Assembly (NCBI RefSeq): GCF_900091615.1
Contig: NZ_FMIA01000002.1
Span: 1,860,001-1,924,000, forward strand
DNA: 64,000 nt
Direction: 5' to 3'
Origin: Micromonospora yangpuensis
GTDB taxonomy: Bacteria; Actinomycetota; Actinomycetes; Mycobacteriales; Micromonosporaceae
Positions 1 through 8,946 of this stretch are shown here, one piece after another. Made by a program: the position numbers and the translations under genes. The notes beneath the pieces were generated by a model. That model was not told the DNA's origin. It was given only the letters and a program-made list of their open reading frames with translations, and ran no database searches. Position 1 is the stretch's first letter. Every line of letters begins with the position of its first letter.

Positions 1-2
1 GC

Positions 3-323
3 AACATCTACGCCGACGAGGCGCTCTGGCGGGCGAAGCTGCACGGCAGCCGACCGACGGACGTGCTGACCCGCCCGGCCGGGACACGGCTGCTCGACCA
101 GGTCCGGGACGTGCTCACCGAGGCCATCAGGGCCGGCGGCACCAGCTTCGACGCCCTCTACGTCAACGTCAACGGCGAGAGCGGGTACTTCGACCGGTCG
201 CTGAACGTCTACGGCCGCGAGGGTCAGCCCTGTCCACGCTGCGCGGCGCCGATCCGTCGGGAGGCGTTCATGAACCGCTCCTCGTACAGCTGCCCTCGCT
301 GCCAGCCCCGGCCACGTCGCTGA
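3..323 (+). CDS. mutM: Formamidopyrimidine-DNA glycosylase, C-terminal part (cut by window edge)
   Basis: This is the last 106 residues of a Fpg/MutM base-excision glycosylase, which removes oxidised purines such as 8-oxoguanine from DNA. The visible part begins inside the helix-two-turn-helix segment (NIYADEALW) and ends with the zinc finger CPRC-x16-CPRC, which grips the DNA opposite the lesion. All four cysteines are present, so the zinc finger looks functional. The N-terminal catalytic proline lies outside the window and cannot be checked. A position just upstream of smc is usual for mutM in actinobacteria. The basic tail (QPRPRR) is short and ordinary. Identification is secure from the zinc finger and H2TH. 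Confidence 0.93.
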   Translation, partial: NIYADEALWRAKLHGSRPTDVLTRPAGTRLLDQVRDVLTEAIRAGGTSFDALYVNVNGESGYFDRSLNVYGREGQPCPRCAAPIRREAFMNRSSYSCPRCQPRPRR

Positions 324-329
324 CCGCGG

Positions 330-392
330 GCGACCCCGCCTGGCAAGCGGCGCCGCCTGCAAGCGACCCCGCCTGGCAAGCGGCGCCGCCTG
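330..392. repeat. Two-copy 30-bp direct repeat after mutM
   Basis: The 30 bases at 330–359 recur exactly at 363–392, giving a period of 33. The copies fill the gap between the mutM stop and the stop of the convergent CAP-domain gene. The unit is GC-rich (it contains GGCGCCGCC) and shows no coding sense. It is probably a slippage duplication. Confidence 0.85.
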
Positions 393-397
393 GCCGC

Positions 398-1576
398 CTA
401 CCGCGGGGCGGCGAAGTTCTGCGTCCAGTACGGTCCGTTGCTCGTCGCGATCCCCACGCCGATCTCGGTGAAGGCGCAGTTGAGGATGTTGGCCCGGTGC
501 CCGGGGCTGTTCATCCAGGCGTCCATGACGGCAGCCGGCGACTGCTGGTTCCAGGCGACGTTCTCGCCGTAGGTCCGCCACGTGTAGCCGACCCGGTCCA
601 GCCGGGTGCCGACGTCGCTGCCGTCGCTGCCGGTGTGCGACATGTTGCGGGTGTCGGCCTGGTCCTGGCTGTGTCGCTGGGCCGCGGTCATCAACTTGTC
701 GTCGATCTGGACCGCCCCGCAGCCGGCCTTGCTCCGCTCGGCGTTGACCAGGTCGACGACCTGCTGTGCCTGGCCGCTGACGGCACCACTGTCGGCGGCG
801 GCGGTGGTGGCCCTGGTGGTGGCGCCGCTGCCGGTGCCGCCACGCTCGACGTTGCGGCGCGACGGCGCGCTGGTGGTCCGGTCCGGCGTCGGCGCGGCCT
901 TGCTGGTCCTGGCCGGTGACGGCGTCGGGCTGGCGGTCGAGGGCGAGGGGCTGGCCGACGCGCTCGGCGTCGGCGAAGCGGTGACCGGAGGGCTGGTCGG
1001 CGTGCCGGCCAGGGTGTCGGGCTGGGCCGGCAGTGCCGGGGCGCTCTGCTCGGCCAGGCCGGTGAAGTCGGGCAGTTCCTCGTCGCCCGGCAGCAGCAGG
1101 GCACCCACTCCCAGGCTCACCACGAGGGTGGCCGCGGCGGCGGCACCACCGATCACGACCGGCCGCGTGAACCGGCGGGGCGGGCGGTGCCGTCCCTGGC
1201 TCCGGACGGGCGCGCCGGCGTCGGGCTCGGCGGTCTCGTTGCTCGCGACGACGGTCACCGGCAGTAACGCGGTGACCGGCTCCCGGACCGCCTCCGGGCC
1301 GGCGTACCGGGCCGGCGGGGCGGGCCGGTCCGTCGGGACGCCGCGCGGGTCCGTCGGGTCACCTGGCCGGTCTGCCGCGACGCCTGGCCGGTCTGCCGCG
1401 ACGCCGCGCGGGTCCGTCGGGGCACCGGACGGCTCGGGTGACTGGTCGGGTTCGTCCCCGAACAGGTAGCTCGACCGGGGCTCGGGACGGTCGGTCAACC
1501 AGGCCGGCTCGTCGGGGTGCGACTCGGTGCGCCGCTGGGTGCGGTCCTGCTCCGTCGGGTCGGTCCAGCCGTACAC
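398..1576 (-). CDS. Membrane-anchored CAP-domain (SCP/PR-1-like) protein
   Basis: The predicted protein has 392 residues in three parts. The first is a Pro/Arg/Asp-rich cytoplasmic segment of about 135 residues with an imperfect nine-residue repeat (GVAADRP, DPTDPRG). The second is one membrane helix at about residues 140–162. The third is a Ser/Thr/Pro linker followed by a CAP domain over roughly the last 120 residues (VVDLVNAERSKAGC … HSQDQA … SPGHRANIL … YWTQNFA). CAP domains of this bacterial type sit outside the cell and their activity is unclear. The GTG at 1576 was chosen because GGAGG lies 8 bases upstream; a TTG at 1642 would add 22 residues without a ribosome site. The gene is convergent with mutM. 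Confidence 0.85.
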   Translation of the reverse strand: MYGWTDPTEQDRTQRRTESHPDEPAWLTDRPEPRSSYLFGDEPDQSPEPSGAPTDPRGVAADRPGVAADRPGDPTDPRGVPTDRPAPPARYAGPEAVREPVTALLPVTVVASNETAEPDAGAPVRSQGRHRPPRRFTRPVVIGGAAAAATLVVSLGVGALLLPGDEELPDFTGLAEQSAPALPAQPDTLAGTPTSPPVTASPTPSASASPSPSTASPTPSPARTSKAAPTPDRTTSAPSRRNVERGGTGSGATTRATTAAADSGAVSGQAQQVVDLVNAERSKAGCGAVQIDDKLMTAAQRHSQDQADTRNMSHTGSDGSDVGTRLDRVGYTWRTYGENVAWNQQSPAAVMDAWMNSPGHRANILNCAFTEIGVGIATSNGPYWTQNFAAPR

Positions 1577-1802
1577 GCCGTCTGCCTCCAGGGTCCGGTG
1601 ATGGGCTGTGGTGACGCTACGTGGGGGGTCGAACAGCAGCAACGTGGCTAAGAAAGAGTTAAGACGAAGACCGCTCGGGCCATGGCCCGAACCCGCGATC
1701 CGGGCGTAGAGTGAGGGCGTCCGGACAGAGTGTGTCCGCGCCTGAGGGTGGCCCCGGCAAGTTGACAGGTCGACGTGGAGATGATCTACGGCCTGCGAGA
1801 AC

Positions 1803-1832
1803 TTGACGAACGAGGGGGTCTCGGCTCAATAT
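1803..1832 (+). promoter_or_regulatory. Candidate promoter and flanking inverted repeat for the coiled-coil gene
   Basis: TTGACG at 1803–1808 and CAATAT at 1827–1832 are 18 bases apart, a fair vegetative-type promoter, about 115 bases before the small gene at 1947. A second candidate, TTGACA-N17-TCTACG, starts at 1762. The −10 lies in CAATATGTA (1827–1835), which is repeated in inverted orientation as TACATATTG (1891–1899). The pair may be operator half-sites or a leader structure. The gap 1577–1946 holds nothing else that I can read as a gene. Confidence 0.45.
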
Positions 1833-1946
1833 GTAGGTGTCGCCAGTCGCGCCCGGTCGTGCCCGCATATCGCGGGTGATGGCAGTCGCGTACATATTGG
1901 GCGCGCGTTGGCCGGCCTTTCCGGCAGCGCATATCAAGGAGTCAGC

Positions 1947-2141
1947 ATGGCGAAGGCCCTCTACGGCCACGTAGGTGCAGCGCCCGACCGGCGTCTGCTC
2001 GACGAGGTCACCCGTTTGCGTGCCAGGGTTCAGGCAATGGAGTTCGAGATCACGCGCCTGCGTGCCGAGAACGATCGGCTCGCGGCGGCTGTGTCGGAGG
2101 CGGACGACCTCCTCCGGCTGGCCGAGCCGGCGCTGACCTGA
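1947..2141 (+). CDS. Small coiled-coil protein of unknown function
   Basis: This is a 64-residue soluble protein. Residues 20–60 form a leucine/arginine heptad pattern (RLRARVQAMEFEITRLRAEN) expected to make a coiled coil. The ATG at 1947 has AAGGA 6 bases upstream; longer in-frame reading back to 1803 lacks a ribosome site. It lies between the CAP-domain gene and smc and is followed by a hairpin, so it is probably transcribed alone. I do not recognise a named family. The shape suggests a small adaptor or a septum or chromosome-associated protein, but that is only a guess. Confidence 0.7.
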   Translation: MAKALYGHVGAAPDRRLLDEVTRLRARVQAMEFEITRLRAENDRLAAAVSEADDLLRLAEPALT

Positions 2142-2181
2142 TCTTCATGGGTTCGCACAACTGAATCGCACCACGCAAAAC

Positions 2182-2210
2182 GCGCGCCGGACACATTCGT
2201 GCCGGCGCGC
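2182..2210 (+). terminator. Hairpin after the small coiled-coil gene
   Basis: GCGCGCCGG (2182–2190) pairs perfectly with CCGGCGCGC (2202–2210), and CAC/GTG extends the pairing toward the loop. A run of four A precedes the stem; no T tail follows. It sits 40 bases after the stop at 2141. Confidence 0.6.
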
Positions 2211-2350
2211 AGCCATGTCCGGGGACCCCCGGTCGACCTTCCGGGGCGGGTCGCGTACCCGAGGGCCCGCAGGGCCGGGTTAGTCTGCGGGTCAACCAGG
2301 TCCGCGCAGCCCGCGACGCCTGCGGCGGCCACCGGACGAGGATCGAGAAG

Positions 2351-5300
2351 GTGCATCTCAAGAGCCTGACGGTGAAGGGGTTCAAGTCCTTCGCCTCCGC
2401 CACGACGTTCAAGCTGGAGCCGGGGATCACCTGCGTGGTGGGCCCGAACGGCTCCGGCAAGTCCAACGTCGTCGACGCCATCGCCTGGGTCCTCGGTGAA
2501 CAGGGCGCCAAGGCCCTGCGGGGCGGCAAGATGGAGGACGTCATCTTCGCCGGCACCGCCGGCCGGGCACCGCTGGGCCGCGCCGAGGTCACCCTCACCA
2601 TCGACAACACCGACGGCGCGTTGCCGATCGAGTACACCGAGGTCTCCATCACCCGCCGGATGTTCCGCTCCGGTGAGAGCGAGTACGAGATCAACGGCGA
2701 CTCCTGCCGGTTGCTGGACATCCAGGAGCTGCTCAGTGACTCCGGCATCGGTCGGGAGATGCACATCATCGTCGGCCAGGGGCGGCTCGACGGCATGCTG
2801 CACGCCAAGCCGGAGGACCGGCGTTCCTTCATCGAGGAGGCGGCCGGGGTCCTCAAGCACCGCAAGCGCAAGGAGAAGGCGCTGCGCAAGCTCGACGCGA
2901 TGCAGGTCAACCTCAACCGGTTGACCGACCTCACCGCCGAGTTGCGCCGCCAGCTCAAGCCGCTGGGCCGCCAGGCCGAGGTGGCCCGTCGGGCCGCCGC
3001 CATCCAGGCCAACCTGCGCGACGCCCGGCTGCGGCTGCTCGCCGACGACCTGGCCACGCTGCGGGCCACCCTGGACAAGGAGATCGCCGACGAGACCGCG
3101 CTGCGGCACCGGCGCGAGCAGGTCGAGGCGGAGCACACCGAGGTGCAGGCCCGCCTCGGTGAGCTGGAGGAGGCGCTCGCCGCCGACGCGCCGCTGCTCG
3201 CCGCCGCCCAGGACACCTGGTACAAGCTCTCCGCTCTCGCCGAGCGGTTCCGCTCCATCGAGCAGCTCGCCCGGGAGCGGTTGCGGCACCTCAGCGCCAC
3301 CGCCGACGACGAACGGCCGGGCCGCGACCCCGACCAGTTGGAGGCCGAGGCCGAGCGGGTCCAGGAGCAGGAGGAGGAGCTGCGTGCGGCGCTCACCGAC
3401 GACCAGATCCGGCTGGCCGAGGCCGTCGAGTACCGGCAGGAGCTGGAACGGCAGCTCGCCGCGGCCGAACGGGAGCTGGTCGCGGCGGCCAAGGCCATCG
3501 CCGACCGGCGGGAGGGGCTGGCCAGACTGACCGGTCAGGTCAACTCGGCCCGGGCCCGGACCACCAGCGCCGGGGAGGAGATCGAGCGGCTCGCCGCCGC
3601 CCACGCCGACGCGCTGGCCCGGGCCGAGCAGGCCCAGGCCGAGGTGGACGCGGTCGCCGAGCAGAGCACCGAGGCCGACCGGGACAACGCCGACCTCGAC
3701 ACCCGGCACGCCGAGGCGGTCGCCGCGCAGGAACGGGCCCAGGTGACCGTCCGGTCGTTGACCGACGCCGAACGCGCCGCCGAGAAGGACGCGGCGACCT
3801 GGAAGGCCCGCGAGGAGGCCCTCGCCCTCGGCCTGCGACGCAAGGACGGCGCGGGCGCCCTGCTGGCCCGCGCCGACGAGGTTCCCGGCCTGCTCGGCAG
3901 CCTCGCCGAGCTGCTCACCGTCGCCCCCGGGCACTCCGCGGCCCTGGCCGCCGCGCTGGGTGGCCTGGCCGACGCGGTCGCGGTCAGCGGCGTGGACGAG
4001 GCCGTCGAGGCGATGCGGCTGCTCAAGATCGCCGACGCCGGGCGGGCCGGCCTGCTGGTCGGCAGCCCCGCCGGGCCGGGCATGACCGGCTCCGCCGACG
4101 CGCTGCGCCCCCGGCTGCCCGAGCACGCCCGGTGGGCGCCGGACCTCGTCGAGTGCACCGCCGAACTGCGCCCCGCGGTGCACCGGGCGCTGCGCGACGT
4201 GGTGCTGGTCGACGACCTGACCGCCGCGTCCGAGCTGGTCGCCGACAATCCGGAGCTGCGGGCGGTCACCGCCGACGGCGACGTCGTCGGGGCGTACGCG
4301 GCGGCCGGTGGGTCGGCCAAGGCGCCCAGCTTCATCGAGGTCACCGCCGCCGTCGAGGAGGCCCGGGCCAACCGGCTCGCCGCCGAGCACGGCGCCGCCG
4401 AACTCCGGGACCAGATCGTCGAGGCCCGCGCCGAGCTGGCCGGGGCCAAGGAGGCGGTGCAGCACGCCGCCGCCGCCAAGCGGGAGGCCGAGAGCCACCG
4501 CAACGCCGCCGCCCGCCGGCTCGCCGAGCTGGGCGCGGCGGCCCGGTCGGCCAGGGCCGAGACGGACCGGCTGGGCGAGTCCCGGTCCCGCGCCGAGGCG
4601 GCCCGGGAACGCGACCTGACCACCTTGGCCGAGCTGGCCGAACGGCTCCGGTTGGCCGAGGAGACCCCGGCCGACGCCGAGCCGTCGACCGAGGACCGTG
4701 ACCAGCTCGCCGCTACGGTGCCGCAGGCGCGGCAGAACGAGATGGAGGTCCGGCTCGCGGTGCGTACCGCCGAGGAGCGGGTCTCCTCGATCGCCGGCCG
4801 CGCCGACTCGCTGCGCCGGCAGGCCACCGCGGAACGGGCCGCCCGGGAACGCGCGGCGGCCCGGCGGGCGGCGCGTACCCGGGGGGCGGGGATCGCCCGC
4901 GCCGTGGCCGGCGGCGCGCGGACGGCGCTGGCCCACCTGACCACCTCGATCGCGCGGGCCGAGGAGCATCGCGACGCCGTGGCGCGCGAACGGGCCACCC
5001 GCGAGGCGGAGCTCTCCGAGGTACGCGGTGCGGCGAAACGGCTCGGCGCGGAGCTGGAGCGGCTGACCGGCCAGGTGCACCGCGACGAGGTGGCCCGGGC
5101 CGAGCAGCGGCTGCGCATCGAGCAGCTGGAGGCCAAGGCGGCCGAGGACTTCGGCCTGGACGTGGCCACCCTGATCGGCGAGTACGGCCCGACCCAGCCG
5201 GTGCCACCGACCCAGGTCGACGTGGCGACCGCCGAGCGGGACGGGCTGCCGGTGCCCGAGCCGGTCGACTACGAGCGTCCGGTGCAGGAGAAGCGGGCCG

Positions 5301-5935
5301 CCAAGGCCGAACGCGAGCTGGCCCTGCTCGGCAAGGTCAACCCGTTGGCGCTGGAGGAGTTCGCCGCGTTGGAGGAACGCTACAAGTTCCTCTCCGAGCA
5401 GTTGGAGGACCTCAAGGCCACCCGCCGGGACCTGCTCACCGTGGTCTCCGACGTGGACGCCCGGATCCTGGAGGTCTTCGCCAGCGCCTTCGCCGACACC
5501 GCCCGCGAGTTCGAGCAGGTCTTCACCGTGCTCTTCCCCGGCGGCGAGGGGCGGCTGATCCTCACCGAACCCGACGACCTGCTGACCACCGGGGTCGAGG
5601 TGGAGGCCCGGCCGCCGGGCAAGAAGATCAAGCGGCTCTCGCTGCTCTCCGGCGGGGAGCGGTCGCTGACCGCGGTGGCGATGCTGGTGGCGATCTTCCG
5701 GGCCCGGCCCAGCCCGTTCTACATCATGGACGAGGTGGAGGCGGCGCTCGACGACGTCAACCTTGGTCGGTTGATCACGTTGCTGGCACAGTTGCGGGAG
5801 AAGAGCCAGTTGATCGTGATCACTCACCAGAAGCGGACGATGGAGGTCGCCGACGCGCTCTACGGGGTCACCATGCGCAGCGGGGTGACCCAGGTGATCA
5901 GTCAACGGATCAACCGGACCGAGGGGGAGGACTAA
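2351..5935 (+). CDS. smc: Chromosome segregation protein SMC
   Basis: This is a full-length condensin ATPase of 1194 residues. The Walker A motif GPNGSGKS is at residues 31–38. A first coiled coil runs to about 490, a hinge domain spans about 500–660 and a second coiled coil extends to about 1010. The C-terminal head carries the ABC signature LSGGE near 1098 and a Walker B ending in YIMDEVEAALDD near 1125. SMC dimers with ScpA/ScpB compact and orient the chromosome, loaded at parS sites by ParB. The GTG at 2351 follows a GAGAAG ribosome site. A HAD hydrolase starts 4 bases after the stop and is probably cotranscribed. Long open frames opposite this gene are GC-driven shadows. Confidence 0.98.
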   Translation: MHLKSLTVKGFKSFASATTFKLEPGITCVVGPNGSGKSNVVDAIAWVLGEQGAKALRGGKMEDVIFAGTAGRAPLGRAEVTLTIDNTDGALPIEYTEVSITRRMFRSGESEYEINGDSCRLLDIQELLSDSGIGREMHIIVGQGRLDGMLHAKPEDRRSFIEEAAGVLKHRKRKEKALRKLDAMQVNLNRLTDLTAELRRQLKPLGRQAEVARRAAAIQANLRDARLRLLADDLATLRATLDKEIADETALRHRREQVEAEHTEVQARLGELEEALAADAPLLAAAQDTWYKLSALAERFRSIEQLARERLRHLSATADDERPGRDPDQLEAEAERVQEQEEELRAALTDDQIRLAEAVEYRQELERQLAAAERELVAAAKAIADRREGLARLTGQVNSARARTTSAGEEIERLAAAHADALARAEQAQAEVDAVAEQSTEADRDNADLDTRHAEAVAAQERAQVTVRSLTDAERAAEKDAATWKAREEALALGLRRKDGAGALLARADEVPGLLGSLAELLTVAPGHSAALAAALGGLADAVAVSGVDEAVEAMRLLKIADAGRAGLLVGSPAGPGMTGSADALRPRLPEHARWAPDLVECTAELRPAVHRALRDVVLVDDLTAASELVADNPELRAVTADGDVVGAYAAAGGSAKAPSFIEVTAAVEEARANRLAAEHGAAELRDQIVEARAELAGAKEAVQHAAAAKREAESHRNAAARRLAELGAAARSARAETDRLGESRSRAEAARERDLTTLAELAERLRLAEETPADAEPSTEDRDQLAATVPQARQNEMEVRLAVRTAEERVSSIAGRADSLRRQATAERAARERAAARRAARTRGAGIARAVAGGARTALAHLTTSIARAEEHRDAVARERATREAELSEVRGAAKRLGAELERLTGQVHRDEVARAEQRLRIEQLEAKAAEDFGLDVATLIGEYGPTQPVPPTQVDVATAERDGLPVPEPVDYERPVQEKRAAKAERELALLGKVNPLALEEFAALEERYKFLSEQLEDLKATRRDLLTVVSDVDARILEVFASAFADTAREFEQVFTVLFPGGEGRLILTEPDDLLTTGVEVEARPPGKKIKRLSLLSGGERSLTAVAMLVAIFRARPSPFYIMDEVEAALDDVNLGRLITLLAQLREKSQLIVITHQKRTMEVADALYGVTMRSGVTQVISQRINRTEGED

Positions 5936-5939
5936 TCTA

Positions 5940-6566
5940 GTGGCTCGGGAACGCGCGACAGCGCTCCTGGTGGACCTCGACGGGGTGCTGCGTCGGTTCG
6001 ACCCGGCCGTGGCGGCCGGGGTGGAGCGGGAGTACGGGCTCTCCGACGGGGTGCTGGGTGAGATCGCCACCCAGTGGGGGCGGCTGCAGCCGGTGCTCAC
6101 CGGCCGGGTCAGCCACGCCGAGTGGATGAGCAGCGTCGCCGACGCGCTCGCCGACTCGGTGGGTGACCCCGAGCGGGCCCGGACGGCGGTCGCCCAGTGG
6201 CAGCGCTACCGGGGCGAGGTGGACCCGGAGGTGCTCGCCTTCCTCCGCGAGGTGCGGGCCACCGGGATCCGGGTCGGGCTGGGCACCAACGCCACCGACG
6301 TGCTCGACGCCGACCTGACCGCGCTGGGGCTGGCCGACGAGTTCGACGTGGTGGTCAACTCCTCGGTGGTCGGGTTCAACAAGCCGGCGAAGGAGTACTT
6401 CCAGGCAGCCTGCGCCGCGTTGGCGACCGCACCGGCCCGGGTGCTCTTCGTCGACGACGAGGACTGGGCGATCCGGGGCGCGCGGGTGGCCGGGCTGTCG
6501 GCGTACCGGTGGAGTGGTCCGGCGGGCCTGCGTTACCTGCGGGCCGCGCTGACGCCGGCCGGCTGA
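5940..6566 (+). CDS. HAD-superfamily hydrolase
   Basis: This 208-residue soluble protein has all four haloacid dehalogenase motifs. Motif I is DLDGVLRR (Asp nucleophile near residue 13), motif II GTNATD, motif III a lysine in FNKPAKEYF and motif IV FVDDEDW. The helical cap between motifs I and II marks subclass I, close to the variant-3 phosphatases. The substrate is unknown; small sugar or nucleotide phosphates are usual for the class. The GTG at 5940 lies just after the smc stop, with GGAGG inside the smc 3' end, which suggests translational coupling. Its last 34 bases overlap the convergent MFS gene. Confidence 0.85.
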   Translation: MARERATALLVDLDGVLRRFDPAVAAGVEREYGLSDGVLGEIATQWGRLQPVLTGRVSHAEWMSSVADALADSVGDPERARTAVAQWQRYRGEVDPEVLAFLREVRATGIRVGLGTNATDVLDADLTALGLADEFDVVVNSSVVGFNKPAKEYFQAACAALATAPARVLFVDDEDWAIRGARVAGLSAYRWSGPAGLRYLRAALTPAG

Positions 6567-8200
6567 GCCACCGGCTGGCGGTTCGGGCCCGGCAGTGGCC
6601 TGTCGGCGCCGACCAGGATCGGGCTGCCGGCGGCCGGTGCCGACGGCTGCCGCGCGACCTCGTCGGCGGGCGGGTCGTCGTGGTGCCGGCGCAGCGGCAC
6701 CTCCCTGATCAGGCTCACCGCGACCAGGGCGATCAACCCGAACGGGGCGGCGGCCAGGAAGATGTCCCCGGCGCCGTCGCCGTACGCGCTCTCCACCACC
6801 GCGCGTACCGGCGCGGGCAGCGCGTTGACGTCGGGCAGGGTGCCGCCGGCGTCGATGGCCGGCACACCGAGCCGGGCCAGGCCGTCGCTGAGGTAGCCGG
6901 TGACCCGGGTCGACAGCAACGCGCCGAGGGCCGAGACGCCGACCGCGCCACCGAGGGTACGGAAGAAGGCGACAAGTGAGCTGGCCGCGCCGAGCTCGTG
7001 CGGGCCCACGCTGTTCTGCACCACCAGCACCAGGTTCTGCATGGTCAGGCCCAGTCCCACGCCGACCAGGACCAGGTATCCGCTGAGCAGCACCAGGTTG
7101 GTGTCGGCGCGCAGCGTGCCCAGCAGCGTGAAGCCGACGGTGAGCAGCGCGGAGCCGGCGACCAGGTACCGCTTCCACCGGCCGGTGCGGCTGATCACCT
7201 GGCCGACCACGGTGGAGGCGATCAGCAGGCCGAGGATCATCGGCAGCGTCATCAGACCTGCCACGGTCGGGCTCTGCCCCCGGCTGACCTGGAAGTACTG
7301 GCCGAGGAAGACCGAGACGCCGAACATGCCGACGCCGACCGCGACGCTGGCGACGGTGGCCAGGGTGATGGTCCGCGAGCGGAACAGGTGCGGGGGGATG
7401 ACCGGTTCGGCGGCCCGGGTCTCCACCAGCACCGCGAGCGCGCCGAGGAGTACCGCGCCGGACACCATGGCCAGACTCGGCCAGGAACCCCAGGCGAACC
7501 GGTCACCGGCGAGGGTGACCCAGATCAGCAGCGTCGAGACGGCGGCGGTGATCAGCGTGGCACCCGTCCAGTCGATCTTCGCCTTCCGGCGGACCACCGG
7601 CAGGTGCAGGGTCCGCTGCAACACCACCAGGGCGGCCAGGGCGAACGGCACCCCGACGTAGAAGCACCAGCGCCAGCCGAGCCACGGGGTGTCGACGATG
7701 ACGCCACCGATCAGCGGGCCGCCGATGGTCGCCACCGCCATCACCGCCCCGAGGTAGCCGCTGTAGCGGCCCCGCTCCCGGGGCGTGATCATCGTCGCCA
7801 TGATCACCTGGGCCAGCGCGGTGAGGCCGCCCGCGCCGATGCCCTGCAACACCCGGCAGGCGATCAACTGGCCGGTGCTCTGGGAGAGCCCGGCCAGCAC
7901 CGACCCGATCAGGTAGATCACCAGGGAGAGCTGGACCAGTGTCTTCTTGTTGGTCAGGTCGGCGAGTTTGCCCCAGATCGGGGTGGTCGCGGTGGTTGCC
8001 AGCAGGGCCGAGGTGATCACCCAGGTGTACGCCGACTGGCCGCCGTGCAGTTCGGTGATGATCCGTGGCAGCCCGTTCGTGACGACCGTGGAGGAGAGGA
8101 TCGCGACGAACATCCCCAGCAACAGCCCGGAGAGTGCCTCCAGGATCTGCCGGTGGCTCATCTGGACCGGGGTCGTACGGATGGTTGCCGCCTGGGTCAT
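6533..8200 (-). CDS. MFS drug-efflux transporter, DHA2 (EmrB/QacA) type
   Basis: This inner-membrane exporter of 555 residues has about 14 hydrophobic helices, as in the proton-coupled DHA2 family. Visible signatures are the motif-A-like GKLADLTNKK after the second helix and the antiporter motif region GAVMAVATIGGPLIGG. The N-terminus is short and the C-terminal 50 residues are polar and Pro-rich. The ATG at 8200 was chosen (MTQAATIR) because the membrane part begins about 20 residues later; an in-frame start at 8266 would lie inside the operator region. A MarR regulator lies upstream and two palindromes sit in the gap, so it is very likely repressed by that protein and induced by a substrate or toxic compound. 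Confidence 0.88.
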   Translation of the reverse strand: MTQAATIRTTPVQMSHRQILEALSGLLLGMFVAILSSTVVTNGLPRIITELHGGQSAYTWVITSALLATTATTPIWGKLADLTNKKTLVQLSLVIYLIGSVLAGLSQSTGQLIACRVLQGIGAGGLTALAQVIMATMITPRERGRYSGYLGAVMAVATIGGPLIGGVIVDTPWLGWRWCFYVGVPFALAALVVLQRTLHLPVVRRKAKIDWTGATLITAAVSTLLIWVTLAGDRFAWGSWPSLAMVSGAVLLGALAVLVETRAAEPVIPPHLFRSRTITLATVASVAVGVGMFGVSVFLGQYFQVSRGQSPTVAGLMTLPMILGLLIASTVVGQVISRTGRWKRYLVAGSALLTVGFTLLGTLRADTNLVLLSGYLVLVGVGLGLTMQNLVLVVQNSVGPHELGAASSLVAFFRTLGGAVGVSALGALLSTRVTGYLSDGLARLGVPAIDAGGTLPDVNALPAPVRAVVESAYGDGAGDIFLAAAPFGLIALVAVSLIREVPLRRHHDDPPADEVARQPSAPAAGSPILVGADRPLPGPNRQPVAQPAGVSAARR

Positions 8201-8231
8201 CGTGCCGTGCCTCCGCCGGGTGTCGAACTGG

Positions 8232-8271
8232 GTGCCTGAGGCAACCGTATGACTTTGTTGCCTCAAGCAAC
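8232..8271. promoter_or_regulatory. Two MarR-type operators upstream of the MFS gene
   Basis: Two related palindromes flank a short AT-rich stretch: TGCCTGAGGCA (8233–8243, perfect around 8238) and TTGCCTCAAGCAA (8258–8270, one mismatch, centre 8264). Centres are 26 bp apart. Reading leftward, TTGCTT and TACGGT could serve as −35 and −10 within the pair. The layout fits binding by the MarR protein encoded immediately upstream. Confidence 0.72.
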
Positions 8272-8342
8272 AACTTGGGACGTCGCGGATCTGTTCCCGC
8301 CACCGGTGGTGTCGGCCCTCGTGGTGACCGCCACCGGCGGTC

Positions 8343-8798
8343 TCAACCCTGGCTGTGGCTGCCCCAGGCGTCGTTGAAGCGGCTCAACAGCCGGGCGAAG
8401 TCCGCCACGTCCTGTTCCGGCCAGCCGTGCACGGTGCGCCAGATCTGGCCCAGCCGGGAGTCGCGGGCGGCGTCGAACCGGTGCTGCCCCTGCTCGGTGA
8501 GGCTGAGCTGGGCGGCCCGTCGGTCGGTGGGATCCGGATCCCGCCGGACCAGCCCGAGCGCCTCCAGCCCCTGGATCTGCCGGCTCAGCGTGCCCTTGCC
8601 GATGCCCAACCGCTCGGCCAGCTCGGTCAGCCGGATCGAGCCGCACCGGCGCAGCCAGAGCAGCAGCCCGTACGCGTTGGGTTCGAGGTTGGGGTGCACC
8701 TCCCGGGCGATCTCCCAGGAGATGGCCCGACCCCGGCGCAGCAGGGCGGTCAGCTCGTGCTCCACCGCCCGCAGCGGCTCCGGCAGGTCCTCGTCCAC
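8343..8798 (-). CDS. MarR-family transcriptional regulator
   Basis: This 151-residue winged-helix regulator has the recognition helix in LTELAERLGIGKGTLSRQI, followed by the wing RRDPDPTDRRAAQLSLTEQG, with its conserved D-x-R-R. MarR dimers usually repress an adjacent exporter and release DNA on binding a phenolic or cationic ligand. The start is uncertain. The GTG at 8798 gives a family-typical length but lacks a ribosome site, while an ATG at 8897 would add a low-complexity segment made by an 11-bp tandem repeat. The neighbouring exporter and palindromes at 8232–8271 are its likely target. Confidence 0.85.
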   Translation of the reverse strand: MDEDLPEPLRAVEHELTALLRRGRAISWEIAREVHPNLEPNAYGLLLWLRRCGSIRLTELAERLGIGKGTLSRQIQGLEALGLVRRDPDPTDRRAAQLSLTEQGQHRFDAARDSRLGQIWRTVHGWPEQDVADFARLLSRFNDAWGSHSQG

Positions 8799-8835
8799 AC
8801 CGAGAAAGAGTACGGTGGCGGCCCGCCCGGCGGTT

Positions 8836-8878
8836 CCCCGTCCACTCCCCGTCCACTCCCCGTCCACTCCCCGTCCGC
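8836..8878. repeat. 11-bp tandem repeat upstream of marR
   Basis: Four near-perfect copies of CCCCGTCCACT lie between the marR start region and the interspersed repeat copy at 8895. If the long marR reading frame were used, this would encode VDGEWTG-like repeats. It is more likely noncoding and slippage-prone. Confidence 0.8.
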
Positions 8879-8894
8879 CGGCGGCAGATGTTTG

Positions 8895-8946
8895 CAAGGG
8901 GCCCCTGCACCACCGAAAGCGATAGGAAGGGGCCCTTCCTTACACC
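8895..8946 (-). repeat. Interspersed repeat, copy A
   Basis: Read on the minus strand it begins 4 bases after the phosphatase stop: GGTGTAAGGAAGGGGCCC, TTCC, then TTTCGGTGGTGCAGGGGCCC. It matches the copies at 17225, 22291, 48430 and 50434. GGAAGGG/CCCTTCC forms a tight hairpin, so it may act as the terminator of the phosphatase gene. Confidence 0.8.

Noticed and set aside
2030..6100. Open frame of 1356 codons opposite smc
   Set aside because: It mirrors smc codons, has low-complexity Gly/Leu/Arg composition and no domain; a high-GC shadow.
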